64,000 nucleotides of DNA from Legionella moravica DSM 19234 (GTDB lineage Bacteria > Pseudomonadota > Gammaproteobacteria > Legionellales > Legionellaceae), in NCBI RefSeq assembly GCF_000423305.1, contig NZ_AUHS01000024.1, positions 1 through 64,000 on the forward strand. Reading direction: 5' to 3'. The position numbers were made by a program, and so were the translations under genes. The notes below the pieces were generated by a model, which saw only the letters and a program-made list of their open reading frames with translations, did no database searches and had not been told where the DNA came from. Positions 8,925 through 17,797 of this stretch are shown piece after piece (positions within the stretch are counted from its first letter, which is position 1; the number at the start of each line of letters is the position of its first letter).

Positions 8925-10562
8925 ATGAACCAACTAAGAAACAAGAACACTTATATGAACAAAAGACTCAGTCCTTTAGGTTTATTATGGATATCCTTTA
9001 CCAGTATTATCGGTTCCGGATGGTTGTTCGGTACCTTATACTCCGCACAGTTTGCTGGGCCTGCTGCGATTTTTGCTTGGCCAATTGCAGGTTTTTTACT
9101 GCTAATTCTTTCTTTATCCTATGCTGAAATTGGTACCATGTTCCCTCAGTCTGATGCGCTTGCAAGCCTTCCCCTTTATACTCACGGAAGATTAACCAGC
9201 GTCATGATAAGTGGTCTGGGATGGATTTCCCTTGCCATAATTCCTGTTATCGAAACACAAGGATTAGTCCAATATGCCAGCAATTACATACCTGGCCTGG
9301 TTATTCCCTTTGGCACTCATTACCACAATACACCCGTTGGATCCCTGATTAATATCGTGTTGTTACTGTGTTTCGTTTTCTTTAATTATTTTGGCCTTAA
9401 CGTATTTGCCCGGATAAATGCAGGTTTTACATTCTGGAAACTATTCATCCCCTCTATTACTATAATAGCGTTGGTCTATACAAACTATCACGCTGAAAAT
9501 TTTACTCAATATGGAGGGTTCATGCCCTATGGTTGGGAAGGTGTGATGGGAGCAATGTCAAGTGGTGGGGTTCTCTTCTCTCTTTTAGGGTTTCGTCAAA
9601 TCATTATTATGATGGGAGAAATAGATCAACCTGGAAAGTACGTTCCCCTGGTTATTTTCGCATCCATCGTGCTAACCACCTTACTTTATACTGGTTTACA
9701 GTGGGCATTTATTGGCAGTTTGGATGGACAGTCCCTTACCCGGGGTTGGGCAAAGCTATCTTTTGCTGGCGATGCAGGACCTTTCGCAGCTTTGGTAACT
9801 CTTGCCGGATTAACATGGCTAAGTGTTTTACTCTATTTTGATGCATTTTTATCACCATTTTCAACCGGGCTAGTATACAGCACCACCGCAGCGCATATGT
9901 TAGCCAGTATGGGAACTACCGGGGCAGCGCCCTCGATTACTTCCAGAATCAATAAGTACCAGGTTCCCTGGGTCAGCCTGATTATCAATTTCCTCCTCGC
10001 AGCCGTCATGTCGTTTTTACTGCATGGCTGGCAGGAAATCTCTGCTTTTCTAGTAGCAGTACTCATGATTAGTTACGCTGTTGGTCCTATCAGTCTGGTT
10101 TGTTTACGTCAACAATTACCGTCTTACCCAAGGCCCTTTCGCCTTAGATTCAGTGGATTAATTGGAATAGCCGGTTTTTATATTTGTACTGTTGGAGTGT
10201 ATTGGTCCGGTGTCGGCAGTATTCAAAAACTATTGGCACTAACTTGCCTTTGTTTGTTTTTTTATCTGTTTTATTCACGCGTCGTTAAAAAATCACCTCA
10301 TGAACTGGATTTTCGACACGCAATCTGGCTTTTGCTTTATCTCGTGGGTTTGGGGCTGTTTTCACATTATGGAAATTACGGAGGCACGCATCAAATCCCC
10401 CTATATTGGGATTTATTATATCTTCTGATTTTTAGTATGGGTGTTCTTTTCCTTTGTTTTATATCAAGAAAGCCCAATACTCATACATCGATGATGATTA
10501 CCCCAAAAAACCACCCAGAACGCGTTGACAGTTTGGATGTCGACTGCAAACCTCATCTGTAA
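8925..10562 (+). CDS. APC-family amino acid permease
   Basis: A 545-residue transporter with about 12-14 membrane segments. The first segment carries the unwound-helix motif typical of APC permeases (SIIGSGWLFG), followed by GPAAIFAWPIAGF and a conserved SYAEIGTMFP, as in amino acid/polyamine antiporters. Substrate not predictable. An alternative ATG lies 10 codons in at 8955. It ends 20 bp before the convergent gene at 10583-11701. Confidence 0.88.
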   Translation: MNQLRNKNTYMNKRLSPLGLLWISFTSIIGSGWLFGTLYSAQFAGPAAIFAWPIAGFLLLILSLSYAEIGTMFPQSDALASLPLYTHGRLTSVMISGLGWISLAIIPVIETQGLVQYASNYIPGLVIPFGTHYHNTPVGSLINIVLLLCFVFFNYFGLNVFARINAGFTFWKLFIPSITIIALVYTNYHAENFTQYGGFMPYGWEGVMGAMSSGGVLFSLLGFRQIIIMMGEIDQPGKYVPLVIFASIVLTTLLYTGLQWAFIGSLDGQSLTRGWAKLSFAGDAGPFAALVTLAGLTWLSVLLYFDAFLSPFSTGLVYSTTAAHMLASMGTTGAAPSITSRINKYQVPWVSLIINFLLAAVMSFLLHGWQEISAFLVAVLMISYAVGPISLVCLRQQLPSYPRPFRLRFSGLIGIAGFYICTVGVYWSGVGSIQKLLALTCLCLFFYLFYSRVVKKSPHELDFRHAIWLLLYLVGLGLFSHYGNYGGTHQIPLYWDLLYLLIFSMGVLFLCFISRKPNTHTSMMITPKNHPERVDSLDVDCKPHL

Positions 10563-10582
10563 CTGAGTCTCGGCCTGGAGGC

Positions 10583-11701
10583 TTAGGATGCAGAATTGGA
10601 GCATTCACTCTTGGCCTCCAGAATTTCTTTCTGCAAATCCGCAATTTTATCGAGATATAAGGTTATCCTGGTCTCCTTATCTCGTTCACATAGCGCTTTT
10701 TCTTCAGGCATCAACCTAAGTAACAATTGAATGTACTCATCAGACACGGACTCTGTTTCAGGCGAATAAGTAGTATGCAACGTTCCTCTCATCACCAGAT
10801 TGATCAATTGGGGATTGATATGGTTTTGTCCTGACAAAGAATGGTGTACTAATGCTGACCGTGCTTGCCGGGATGCAGACTGTTTCAGCTCCGTCAATGC
10901 ACTTCTCATCATTTTAAGAAAAACAGTCAAACCAGTAATTGGATTCAGCGAACCGAGCGAGGTTTTAGCTATCAGTTCCAACGATTTTTGCCTGCACATA
11001 CTCTCGAGAACATCATCCAGTTTATTAACGAAAGGAGGTAATTCTACTGTTGAGTTCAGACTATCCATTAAATGTGTTCCTGAAAGCAAGCTTTTATTTT
11101 TTCCTACAAGTGGAATAGTCTGGTAAATGGTTTCATCGACTAATGATGGTGTAAAACTACTATGGCAAGCCTGAGTTAAATTGAAATCTCTCCCCTCTTT
11201 GAGTACAGTCCGCCCTCTTCCATGCTGCAGACTGGTGTGACCAATTGTTGGGATGATACCTGTTCGATAATAGGCAATTATAGTATAAAAAAAGAGATCA
11301 ACCCGACGATTAGCGTGTTCGATAATGCTGTCTCGTGACAAGACCAACAAGGCATTTCGATCATTCTGCCTTTTTTCCAATTCAAAACTGGAATAAGGCA
11401 ATGCAAGTGCGGCACTGTAATTGTCACTGTAACTGGAGCGCACTCGTTTTCTGTGATAAAACAGTTTATGTTCTTCAGATTTTAACTGGCTAAAACCTTT
11501 GGAACCAGGATTTTTAGTGTGATGATTATTTGCATCAAGGGTATTATCGCTCTCTATTTTAATCGTTTCTTTCGTCTTGGGTATGATCGTGGAAGGATGA
11601 TTTGTCGTTGAGCAATTTAGAGATTTTGCAGGAATAGTTGAAGAATTATCAGGGTTTGTCCTTTTTAAAGCCATTCGACCAATCGTAAATCGTCCCATCA
11701 T
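10583..11701 (-). CDS. Hypothetical protein, effector candidate
   Basis: A 372-residue protein I do not recognise. The first ~100 residues are low-complexity and polar (Asn, Thr, Lys, Ser), the middle is helical with one moderately hydrophobic stretch (VDLFFYTIIAYYRTGIIPTIG), and the C-terminus is a short charged helix (DLQKEILEAKSECSNSAS). That end pattern resembles Dot/Icm signals. AAGGAG eight bases upstream supports the ATG. No enzyme motif seen. Confidence 0.55.
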   Translation of the reverse strand: MMGRFTIGRMALKRTNPDNSSTIPAKSLNCSTTNHPSTIIPKTKETIKIESDNTLDANNHHTKNPGSKGFSQLKSEEHKLFYHRKRVRSSYSDNYSAALALPYSSFELEKRQNDRNALLVLSRDSIIEHANRRVDLFFYTIIAYYRTGIIPTIGHTSLQHGRGRTVLKEGRDFNLTQACHSSFTPSLVDETIYQTIPLVGKNKSLLSGTHLMDSLNSTVELPPFVNKLDDVLESMCRQKSLELIAKTSLGSLNPITGLTVFLKMMRSALTELKQSASRQARSALVHHSLSGQNHINPQLINLVMRGTLHTTYSPETESVSDEYIQLLLRLMPEEKALCERDKETRITLYLDKIADLQKEILEAKSECSNSAS

Positions 11702-12117
11702 TGCTCTCTCCTTGAATCGCCATTATGTCTCATAAGAGTACTATGAGCATAAGAGTCCTGTATCCTTAAAAAGACTCAATTGCTTCAATCAGGAATTAGC
11801 ATAAAAGACTTACCAATTCTTGATTATTTTTGGCAAAATGTCTTACTTTATTACAGTACCTATTTATCTTAAAAACTTCAATCATTAATTTCTCTCTATG
11901 GTTAAAACTACTGCAGATTCAATCAATGATTGGAAGCAAAGAAAGACACGCTAACTCAAAATAAATCAATACTTGTCTCAGCATAGACTGGCTTTTGTTC
12001 TTTATGTAAGTACGAAGTTTAATCAAAATGACTATAGCGAAGATATTTTGAGCAATGCAGAATTGTGCTCAATGAATGTATGGATTCTCGCCCTTCCAAT
12101 TAACGTATCGGATTACT
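11702..12117. other. Intergenic region without a supported gene
   Basis: About 415 bp between two minus-strand effector candidates. AT-rich, with a possible CATAAT -10 element for the gene at 10583-11701. An 83-codon plus-strand frame from 11973 runs into the opposite-strand gene and has no protein character. Confidence 0.6.
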
Positions 12118-13617
12118 TTAGAGTCTGGATGCAAATTGCGGTTCAACCTCGTCAATATCTGATGTTTCTTCAATATCTAAACCCTCTGAAGATTTTGCAG
12201 CTTCCTGAGTATGTTGATCCTTGACTTCTGAATGAGCTTCACTCTTAAGTCGAGCCAGCTCTGACTTGAGTGAACTGACTGTACTCGATTGATTATCAGC
12301 AGTAACTTCAGCTGTCAGTGACTCTAAAGTATCCAGATCGGCTTGCTCATTGAATTCTGAACTGTCATTTTCAGAATTAAGTTGAGCCAGCTCTGGCTCG
12401 TGTAAACTGACTGTACTCGATTGATTATCATCAGCAACTTCAGCCGTTAATGGATCTAAAGCATCCAGAGCGCCTTGCTCATTAAGTTCTGAACTGTCAT
12501 TTTCAGAATTAAGTTGAGCCAGCTCTGAATGATACAAATCGACTTTATTCGATTTCTTTTCGCCAACAAATTGCCCGGCGATGCCCACTGTAGCTTTTGC
12601 CAGGTTATCTATAGCAGTAACTGCTTTAGTTATCAGGAGCGCTGTTTTCGATAAAACGCCTGAATTAACAGCTTGCCCTATAACCCCACTCACTCCAGCC
12701 ATAAGCATACTGGTGCCCAATAAAAGAGTGGTGATTATTTCAGCCGGGGTTGGAGCAGCCCCAAATCGAATCATATTATAAATCATTGTGCCGACCTTTT
12801 TCAGGGCCAATGGTAGGCCAATTGCCATAGATATAGCGCTTGCCCCCAGAGCTATAGGGACCATCACCGGAGCCAAGGGTGGGATTAAAGAAAGCGCAGT
12901 TGCTCCAATTGCTATAAGTGATGCAGTTAAAGCGATTTTTGATCCAATACGCTCACAATTATTTACAAAATTGGAATAACTTCTCGATGGTTTATTAGCA
13001 TATTTAAAATTAAAATCATTCGCTTGATAATAAAAATCCTTGGTTTTTGCCAAATTATCCAATAATTTCGCTTTACTCTCGTCCTGCAACGAAGACTCTT
13101 TGATGGTGCGTTTAAGCTCACTCAACTCATCATTAAATGCTTTTCTTCTTGTTAAAGCCTCCAGCTTGGATGACTCGGTCTGAATGCCTTCTTTTTGCAC
13201 CAATTCTCTTAATCGTTCAATTTTAGGCGTAATAGAATCCTCCTCGTCGGAAGGAATTTCTACCGTTGATTGATTTAAAAAATGAAGACTGGCTGATTGA
13301 GAAAACAGAATTTGACCGAAAAGAATAATACTTTCAAGTTGTTGTTTTTTTAATTCTTTATTTTCAGGGCTTTCATCACTCGATTTAATTTCATCTTTAA
13401 GAATATCAATATACCCTTTATGCACTGGATCAAAATCAAAATGAGTTGATGGTGTAGAAATGCGCAAAGGCTCAGCCATGAATTCCGGACCAAACAGTAG
13501 ATATTCAGTTTGAGCAAACTCATTATCCGGCATTAATTGCCTGAGTTGCTCTCTGACTATTTGTGAAATGGACTCATAATCGCCCCTGTATAAGGTAACT
13601 CTCATAGAATAGTTCAA
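12118..13617 (-). CDS. Effector candidate with hydrophobic core and tandem acidic repeats
   Basis: A 499-residue protein of unknown family. The N-terminal half is charged and helical, residues about 230-350 are strongly hydrophobic with Gly/Ala-rich helices (several membrane segments), and the last 140 residues are polar. This tail holds an imperfect tandem repeat of about 45 residues with core LAQLNSENDSSE followed by LTAEV and DNQSSTVS, in at least two copies plus a partial third. The repeat is visible in DNA at about 12240-12540. The acidic Ser/Glu tail suggests a Dot/Icm substrate; the hydrophobic middle suggests insertion in a host membrane. Both are inference. Confidence 0.6.
   Translation of the reverse strand: MNYSMRVTLYRGDYESISQIVREQLRQLMPDNEFAQTEYLLFGPEFMAEPLRISTPSTHFDFDPVHKGYIDILKDEIKSSDESPENKELKKQQLESIILFGQILFSQSASLHFLNQSTVEIPSDEEDSITPKIERLRELVQKEGIQTESSKLEALTRRKAFNDELSELKRTIKESSLQDESKAKLLDNLAKTKDFYYQANDFNFKYANKPSRSYSNFVNNCERIGSKIALTASLIAIGATALSLIPPLAPVMVPIALGASAISMAIGLPLALKKVGTMIYNMIRFGAAPTPAEIITTLLLGTSMLMAGVSGVIGQAVNSGVLSKTALLITKAVTAIDNLAKATVGIAGQFVGEKKSNKVDLYHSELAQLNSENDSSELNEQGALDALDPLTAEVADDNQSSTVSLHEPELAQLNSENDSSEFNEQADLDTLESLTAEVTADNQSSTVSSLKSELARLKSEAHSEVKDQHTQEAAKSSEGLDIEETSDIDEVEPQFASRL
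12240..12540 (-). repeat. Intragenic tandem repeat, unit about 135 bp
   Basis: Blocks containing TCAGAATTAAGTTGAGCCAG recur at about 12370 and 12505, with a diverged third near 12250. They encode the 45-residue repeats in the tail of the gene at 12118-13617. Near identity of the first two blocks points to recent duplication. Confidence 0.7.
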
Positions 13618-13663
13618 AGGTTAAACATCCTTAACTAAAGCATAGCATATGCCTTATCAATAT

Positions 13664-15274
13664 CTAGGATGCACTAAAACAGGAACCGGTGCGTTTATCG
13701 CTGTCAATCAAACGATTCAAAAGATCTTGAGGTAAATTCAGCCCATCTTCTCCAAGCATTTCATACAGAGAAGTTAATTCATCCTTGTCATAATCCTGTA
13801 TCACCATTTGAAATAACTCTAACTGCCTTGGTTTACGGGATGTTCCACGGCTTCTATAAGGAATAAAAAATTCAGGATGCGCTTCTAATAAAAGTTGTAC
13901 TTTATCCAGTTGTTTAATTTTCAGAGCATACAAAACAACATCCAAATCATGGTCTTCTATATAATCGTATAATTCGTTAAAGTGAGAGCCACTGGAACTC
14001 TTGATGGTATTCAATACTTTTTTAAAGTCTTTAGTTGAAAGAGTTTCAATAGCCTTATGTAAAAATGTTCTATCAGCTCGGTCATGCACACATAAATTTG
14101 CGTTATTTTTTATTAATGAAATCATTATTTTTAAATAATTATTTTTACTCGCGTGTTCCGAACTATATCCTGACAAGGCAAAAAACAATGGGCAATTACC
14201 CGAATGATTTTGCTGTTGATCAACATTTGCTCCATGGCGTATTAACCAGTCCACATTCTCTGACTGCCCCAAATAGCACGCCATCATTAAAGAAGTAAAG
14301 GTATCACTTTCTTTAAAATCGACAATTTGATGAGATGGATTCACTTTGAGTATGGGCAAATCGACTTCATATCGATTCATCTCTTGAAGACGTCTGAGTG
14401 ACTGATTAGCCAATACGGCCGCAGCGATCTGGTTGATAGCAAACTGATCATCTTTTTTAAACTGGAATGCTTCACAATGATCAGGTGCAGTCCATAAATC
14501 ATAACATGCCTTATTTTGCTCATAGAATTCACAAGCAGAAAGCCACCCATCACCCGGATTAAGAAAATAATAGATTTTGGATGCATTTTCATTGTAGGTA
14601 TTATAATTTACTAATATTTGTTGCCCCTCACGAATGTCTTTTATTGCAACAACCTCAACTACTTTTACACCTTTACTCACGGTTTCCCTAAACTCAACGT
14701 TATCCTGACTATCAGAAAAATTAATATATCGAGTAAAATTGCCTTTCCTTGCTGCATCAATAATTCGACGTCCTATATTCATGGCATAGCTGTTATCTGC
14801 ATCGGGATGCGTATTTAAATAACGTTCAAATTCAGCGGTACTTGCATACTCTTCACCCATGTAGAAGCCAATACGAGTACCTTTATCAATATCGGTAGTG
14901 GCAAAAAGACCTCGCCCCCCCATATCTTTAAGCAAATCAACAACCCTCACGGCAAAGGAATCTGACAAATCTACAGGAGAAGGAATATATTCATCCACAT
15001 CCATGTTATCAATTCCCACAGTATTCATAATATGTTGTATTCTTGAGGATTTTATATCGGCCCTTGTACCTGATTTGATTTCGATAGCTTTTATTTTTTT
15101 AGGAGAAGAAAACAGCGTTACCCCCTCCAGTTGAGATGAGGCTTTTCTTTTCCCTGATTGTATCGCTTTAGTTTTTACCTCGTACTTGTCACTCTTTAAA
15201 GAAAGCTGGAAATCAGCAAATTTCTTAGGTTTTTTTTGAGTTCTTTTGGATAATTTTGGATTTGAGCGTGGCAT
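13664..15274 (-). CDS. legAS4: SET-domain histone methyltransferase with ankyrin repeats, RomA/LegAS4 type
   Basis: A 536-residue Dot/Icm effector homologue. A basic N-terminus with nuclear-localisation-like clusters (SGKRKAS, SSPKKIKAIEIK) precedes a SET domain at about residues 105-235 (GRGLFAT, RYINFSDSQDN, EGQQILVNYNTYN). R182, N185 and Y224 are spaced exactly as the R207, N210 and Y249 I recall as reported catalytic residues of L. pneumophila RomA, which methylates histone H3. A post-SET part with ankyrin repeats follows (about 330-420). Start chosen at MPRSNPKLSK; a longer frame upstream encodes Cys/Tyr-rich non-conserved sequence. It is divergent from the flagellar-type operon. Confidence 0.9.
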   Translation of the reverse strand: MPRSNPKLSKRTQKKPKKFADFQLSLKSDKYEVKTKAIQSGKRKASSQLEGVTLFSSPKKIKAIEIKSGTRADIKSSRIQHIMNTVGIDNMDVDEYIPSPVDLSDSFAVRVVDLLKDMGGRGLFATTDIDKGTRIGFYMGEEYASTAEFERYLNTHPDADNSYAMNIGRRIIDAARKGNFTRYINFSDSQDNVEFRETVSKGVKVVEVVAIKDIREGQQILVNYNTYNENASKIYYFLNPGDGWLSACEFYEQNKACYDLWTAPDHCEAFQFKKDDQFAINQIAAAVLANQSLRRLQEMNRYEVDLPILKVNPSHQIVDFKESDTFTSLMMACYLGQSENVDWLIRHGANVDQQQNHSGNCPLFFALSGYSSEHASKNNYLKIMISLIKNNANLCVHDRADRTFLHKAIETLSTKDFKKVLNTIKSSSGSHFNELYDYIEDHDLDVVLYALKIKQLDKVQLLLEAHPEFFIPYRSRGTSRKPRQLELFQMVIQDYDKDELTSLYEMLGEDGLNLPQDLLNRLIDSDKRTGSCFSAS

Positions 15275-15723
15275 AACTAAACCGTAATAAAAAAACGAAA
15301 AGTAGCAAAGTGTATCATGTAGATTATATTTTGTCCATATTGAATTCATACAACCCACACAGCATCCCAATATGGGCATAAAATGCAGGTCGGGATAAGA
15401 CAAAGTCTCAGAGAAAAAAAACGGGACTACCTTCCTTGAACAGGATCAGCACTAGCTAAAAAAACACCAATTGTTAAATTCAATTCGCTCTAATGAATCA
15501 AATGTTTTAACATGCTACAAAATTTAAATTTGATACACAACATGAGTAATTGAACAACCATTAACAGATTTTTTTTATCTCTTAGGGTTGTTTAACATTT
15601 TTAAATTTGCTTTAATTCGCAACGTGCGTTTAAACACCACTATGGAAAAAAAGTAGGCTTGACGGATTCAACTCACCCAATCAGGCTGGATGACTGCAAG
15701 TTAGAAACTATGGAAAACGGATT
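15275..15723. other. Divergent intergenic region between SET effector and flagellar-type operon
   Basis: About 450 bp, AT-rich, without a gene. It must hold the promoters of both flanking units. On the minus strand TATAAT and a TACACT lie 50-70 bp before the SET gene. I see no sigma-28 (TAAA with GCCGATAA) or sigma-54 (GG/GC at -24/-12) motif on the operon side. Confidence 0.6.
15588..15616 (+). promoter_or_regulatory. Possible sigma-70 promoter of the flagellar-type operon
   Basis: TTGTTT at 15588-15593 and TTTAAT at 15611-15616 are 17 bp apart, giving a leader of about 100 nt before fliQ. The match is weak, and an alternative TTGAAC lies at 15550. Confidence 0.3.
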
Positions 15724-15996
15724 ATGTCTAACGATCTGGCTATTTATTTAAGCAAACAATTACTTTGGCATACACTGCTTATAGCAGCACCCATCATTTT
15801 CGTTGCCCTGATTAGCGGCTTAATCATTTCAATTCTTCAAGTTGTCACTCAAATCCAGGACTCTACTTTAAGTTTTATACCCAAAATATTAGCGGTAGTA
15901 CTGATGCTCATGCTCTGCGGAGAATGGATGTTGCATACTCTGATTGAGTTTGCCCAAGGAATTTTTATCAGCATACCGGGAATAATCAAGTCATGA
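15724..15996 (+). CDS. fliQ: Flagellar-type export gate protein FliQ
   Basis: A 90-residue protein with two membrane helices, the family length. It is one of the helical gate subunits (FliP5-FliQ4-FliR1) that form the export channel. Sequence such as LISGLIISILQVVTQIQDSTLSFIPK is diagnostic. First gene of the operon and overlaps fliR by 4 bp (ATGA), so translation is coupled. Confidence 0.95.
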   Translation: MSNDLAIYLSKQLLWHTLLIAAPIIFVALISGLIISILQVVTQIQDSTLSFIPKILAVVLMLMLCGEWMLHTLIEFAQGIFISIPGIIKS

Positions 15997-16742
15997 CAAT
16001 CTCTACAGCCTGGTTAATCCAACTCATGTTCATCACGATTCGTCTTGGCACTGTCTTATTGTTTGCCCCTGTTCAGGCAATACATCAACTTCCGTTAAAA
16101 GTAAGACTGCTCTTTGTATTTGCTTGCAGTGCTCTAGTAAGCTGTAGCCTGTCAGCACATGTACCGCTTGATAACCTGCACATTTTATTGGGTGGCATCG
16201 CTGAATTCGCCAATGGATTAATACTCGCAACGGGCCTGTTTGCAGCTTTTACCGTATTTCAAATCGCGGGACAATTAATAGATAACGAGACCGGACTCAA
16301 CTCTCTAGCGATATTTAATCCAGCTGAACACAGTCAGGAACCTTTATCCAGTCGATTATTAACCATGCTGGCCGTGTTATTCTTCTTTGGTCTCGATGGT
16401 CATCTATGGCTGTTCAAAGGATTGTCATACTCCTTTGTCATCATTCCACCTGGAGCCATTGCTCTATTTGCAGGTTTCATCCCCATTATCAAACAATTTG
16501 GCTTTATGTTTAGTGTGGGCTTTATGATAGCCAGCCCAATTATCCTGGCTTTATTGGCGCTGGATCTGTTTGGTGGACTGCTCACCCGAAACATACCCCA
16601 AATAAGCAGCTATTTCCTGATCCTGCCTCTTAAGATTTGTCTCGGTTTATTTTTGCTGTCCATGATGCTCGGCAGTATGTACCCTATTTCGAATAGGGTG
16701 TTTGAACGATGTTTTCAAACCTGGCAGGACATCATGTCATGA
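15993..16742 (+). CDS. fliR: Flagellar-type export gate protein FliR
   Basis: A 249-residue membrane protein near the usual 260, with about six segments. The family motifs GLILATGLFAAFTVFQIAGQ and LFGGLLTRNIPQ are present. FliR closes the helical FliPQR channel. It overlaps flhB by 4 bp (ATGA). Confidence 0.95.
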   Translation: MTISTAWLIQLMFITIRLGTVLLFAPVQAIHQLPLKVRLLFVFACSALVSCSLSAHVPLDNLHILLGGIAEFANGLILATGLFAAFTVFQIAGQLIDNETGLNSLAIFNPAEHSQEPLSSRLLTMLAVLFFFGLDGHLWLFKGLSYSFVIIPPGAIALFAGFIPIIKQFGFMFSVGFMIASPIILALLALDLFGGLLTRNIPQISSYFLILPLKICLGLFLLSMMLGSMYPISNRVFERCFQTWQDIMS

Positions 16743-17797
16743 GTGAAAAAACCGAAAAACCCACACCTTACAAATTACAAAAGGCCAAGGAAAAAGGACA
16801 GGCTAGCAAAAGTATTGAATTAACGACGTGTACTGCTCTGCTTGTCATGATTGGCATGATCAGTGCCTTATGGCCAAAGCAATTATATGAAATTAAATCC
16901 ATGCTTCGACATATACTTCATTTTGCAACGCATCTTCAATTCAATTCTGACAACATCATGCATCTTCAGCAGTTCATACTGTCTCAACTGCTAAGCTTAT
17001 GGTTGCCTTTTGCTTTGGCAAGCGGATTAACCATTATCCTGTGCACCCTGGCTCAGACAGGTATCATCTGGTCTACAGTCCCCTTAATCCCGGATTTTAA
17101 ACGTCTCAATCTGATCCAAGGCTTCAAAAAGTTGTTCTCAATCAAAACAGCTGTTGACGCAATAAAGAACTCCTTCAAATTAGGATTGGCCTTCCTTCTT
17201 CTTTTTTTAATTATCAAGGCTCAATTAACCAATATTCTCCACTTAATAATCAGCAAACCCTCTCAGGATCCTGAATTAATGATGGGATTTTTGTTAAAAC
17301 TCAGTGTGCAATTACTCATACTGCTTTTAATCATTGCTCTGTTTGACACCTTTTTTACCCGTTGGAAATTCAAAAAAGACAATCGGATGAGCAAGCAAGA
17401 AATCAAGGATGAATACAAACAAAGGGAAGGCGATCCTAAAATCAAAAACAAGATACGACAGTTACAGCAGCAACTGCGCCAAAAAACGGCCTCATTAAAA
17501 GAAGTAAAAAATGCTGATGTTGTGATAACCAATCCCACCCATATCGCTATTGCGCTTCAATATGAACGAGGCTCCATGCCTGCGCCCAAAGTAGTTTGTA
17601 AGGCACAAGGAGAGATGGTCAAGGAAGTAAAAAAACTGGCAAAAAAGTACAACGTACCCACAATAGAAAACAAAGCCCTGGCTCGTCTGTTGTTCCAAAC
17701 TGTAGAGCTGAATCAGTGGATTTCCAGAGATTTATATCCCTCAGTAGCCAATATCTTCAGAGAGATCTATGCGTTGGGAGGAACACATGACCAGTAA
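16739..17797 (+). CDS. flhB: Flagellar-type export switch protein FlhB
   Basis: A 352-residue protein with an N-terminal four-helix membrane domain and a cytosolic domain. It keeps the autocleavage motif NPTH (DVVITNPTHIAIAL), so the switch of substrate class from rod/hook to late substrates should still work in principle. The N-terminus MSEKTEKPTPYKLQKAKEKGQ is classic FlhB. The start is the ATG in the ATGA overlap with fliR; a longer frame from 16709 is not needed. It overlaps flhA by 11 bp. Confidence 0.96.
   Translation: MSEKTEKPTPYKLQKAKEKGQASKSIELTTCTALLVMIGMISALWPKQLYEIKSMLRHILHFATHLQFNSDNIMHLQQFILSQLLSLWLPFALASGLTIILCTLAQTGIIWSTVPLIPDFKRLNLIQGFKKLFSIKTAVDAIKNSFKLGLAFLLLFLIIKAQLTNILHLIISKPSQDPELMMGFLLKLSVQLLILLLIIALFDTFFTRWKFKKDNRMSKQEIKDEYKQREGDPKIKNKIRQLQQQLRQKTASLKEVKNADVVITNPTHIAIALQYERGSMPAPKVVCKAQGEMVKEVKKLAKKYNVPTIENKALARLLFQTVELNQWISRDLYPSVANIFREIYALGGTHDQ

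Noticed and set aside
11973-12224. 83-codon plus-strand frame
   Set aside because: Overlaps the opposite-strand gene at its 3' end and shows no motif.
15275-15723. Sigma-28 or sigma-54 promoter for the flagellar-type operon
   Set aside because: Neither consensus is present in the 450-bp region.
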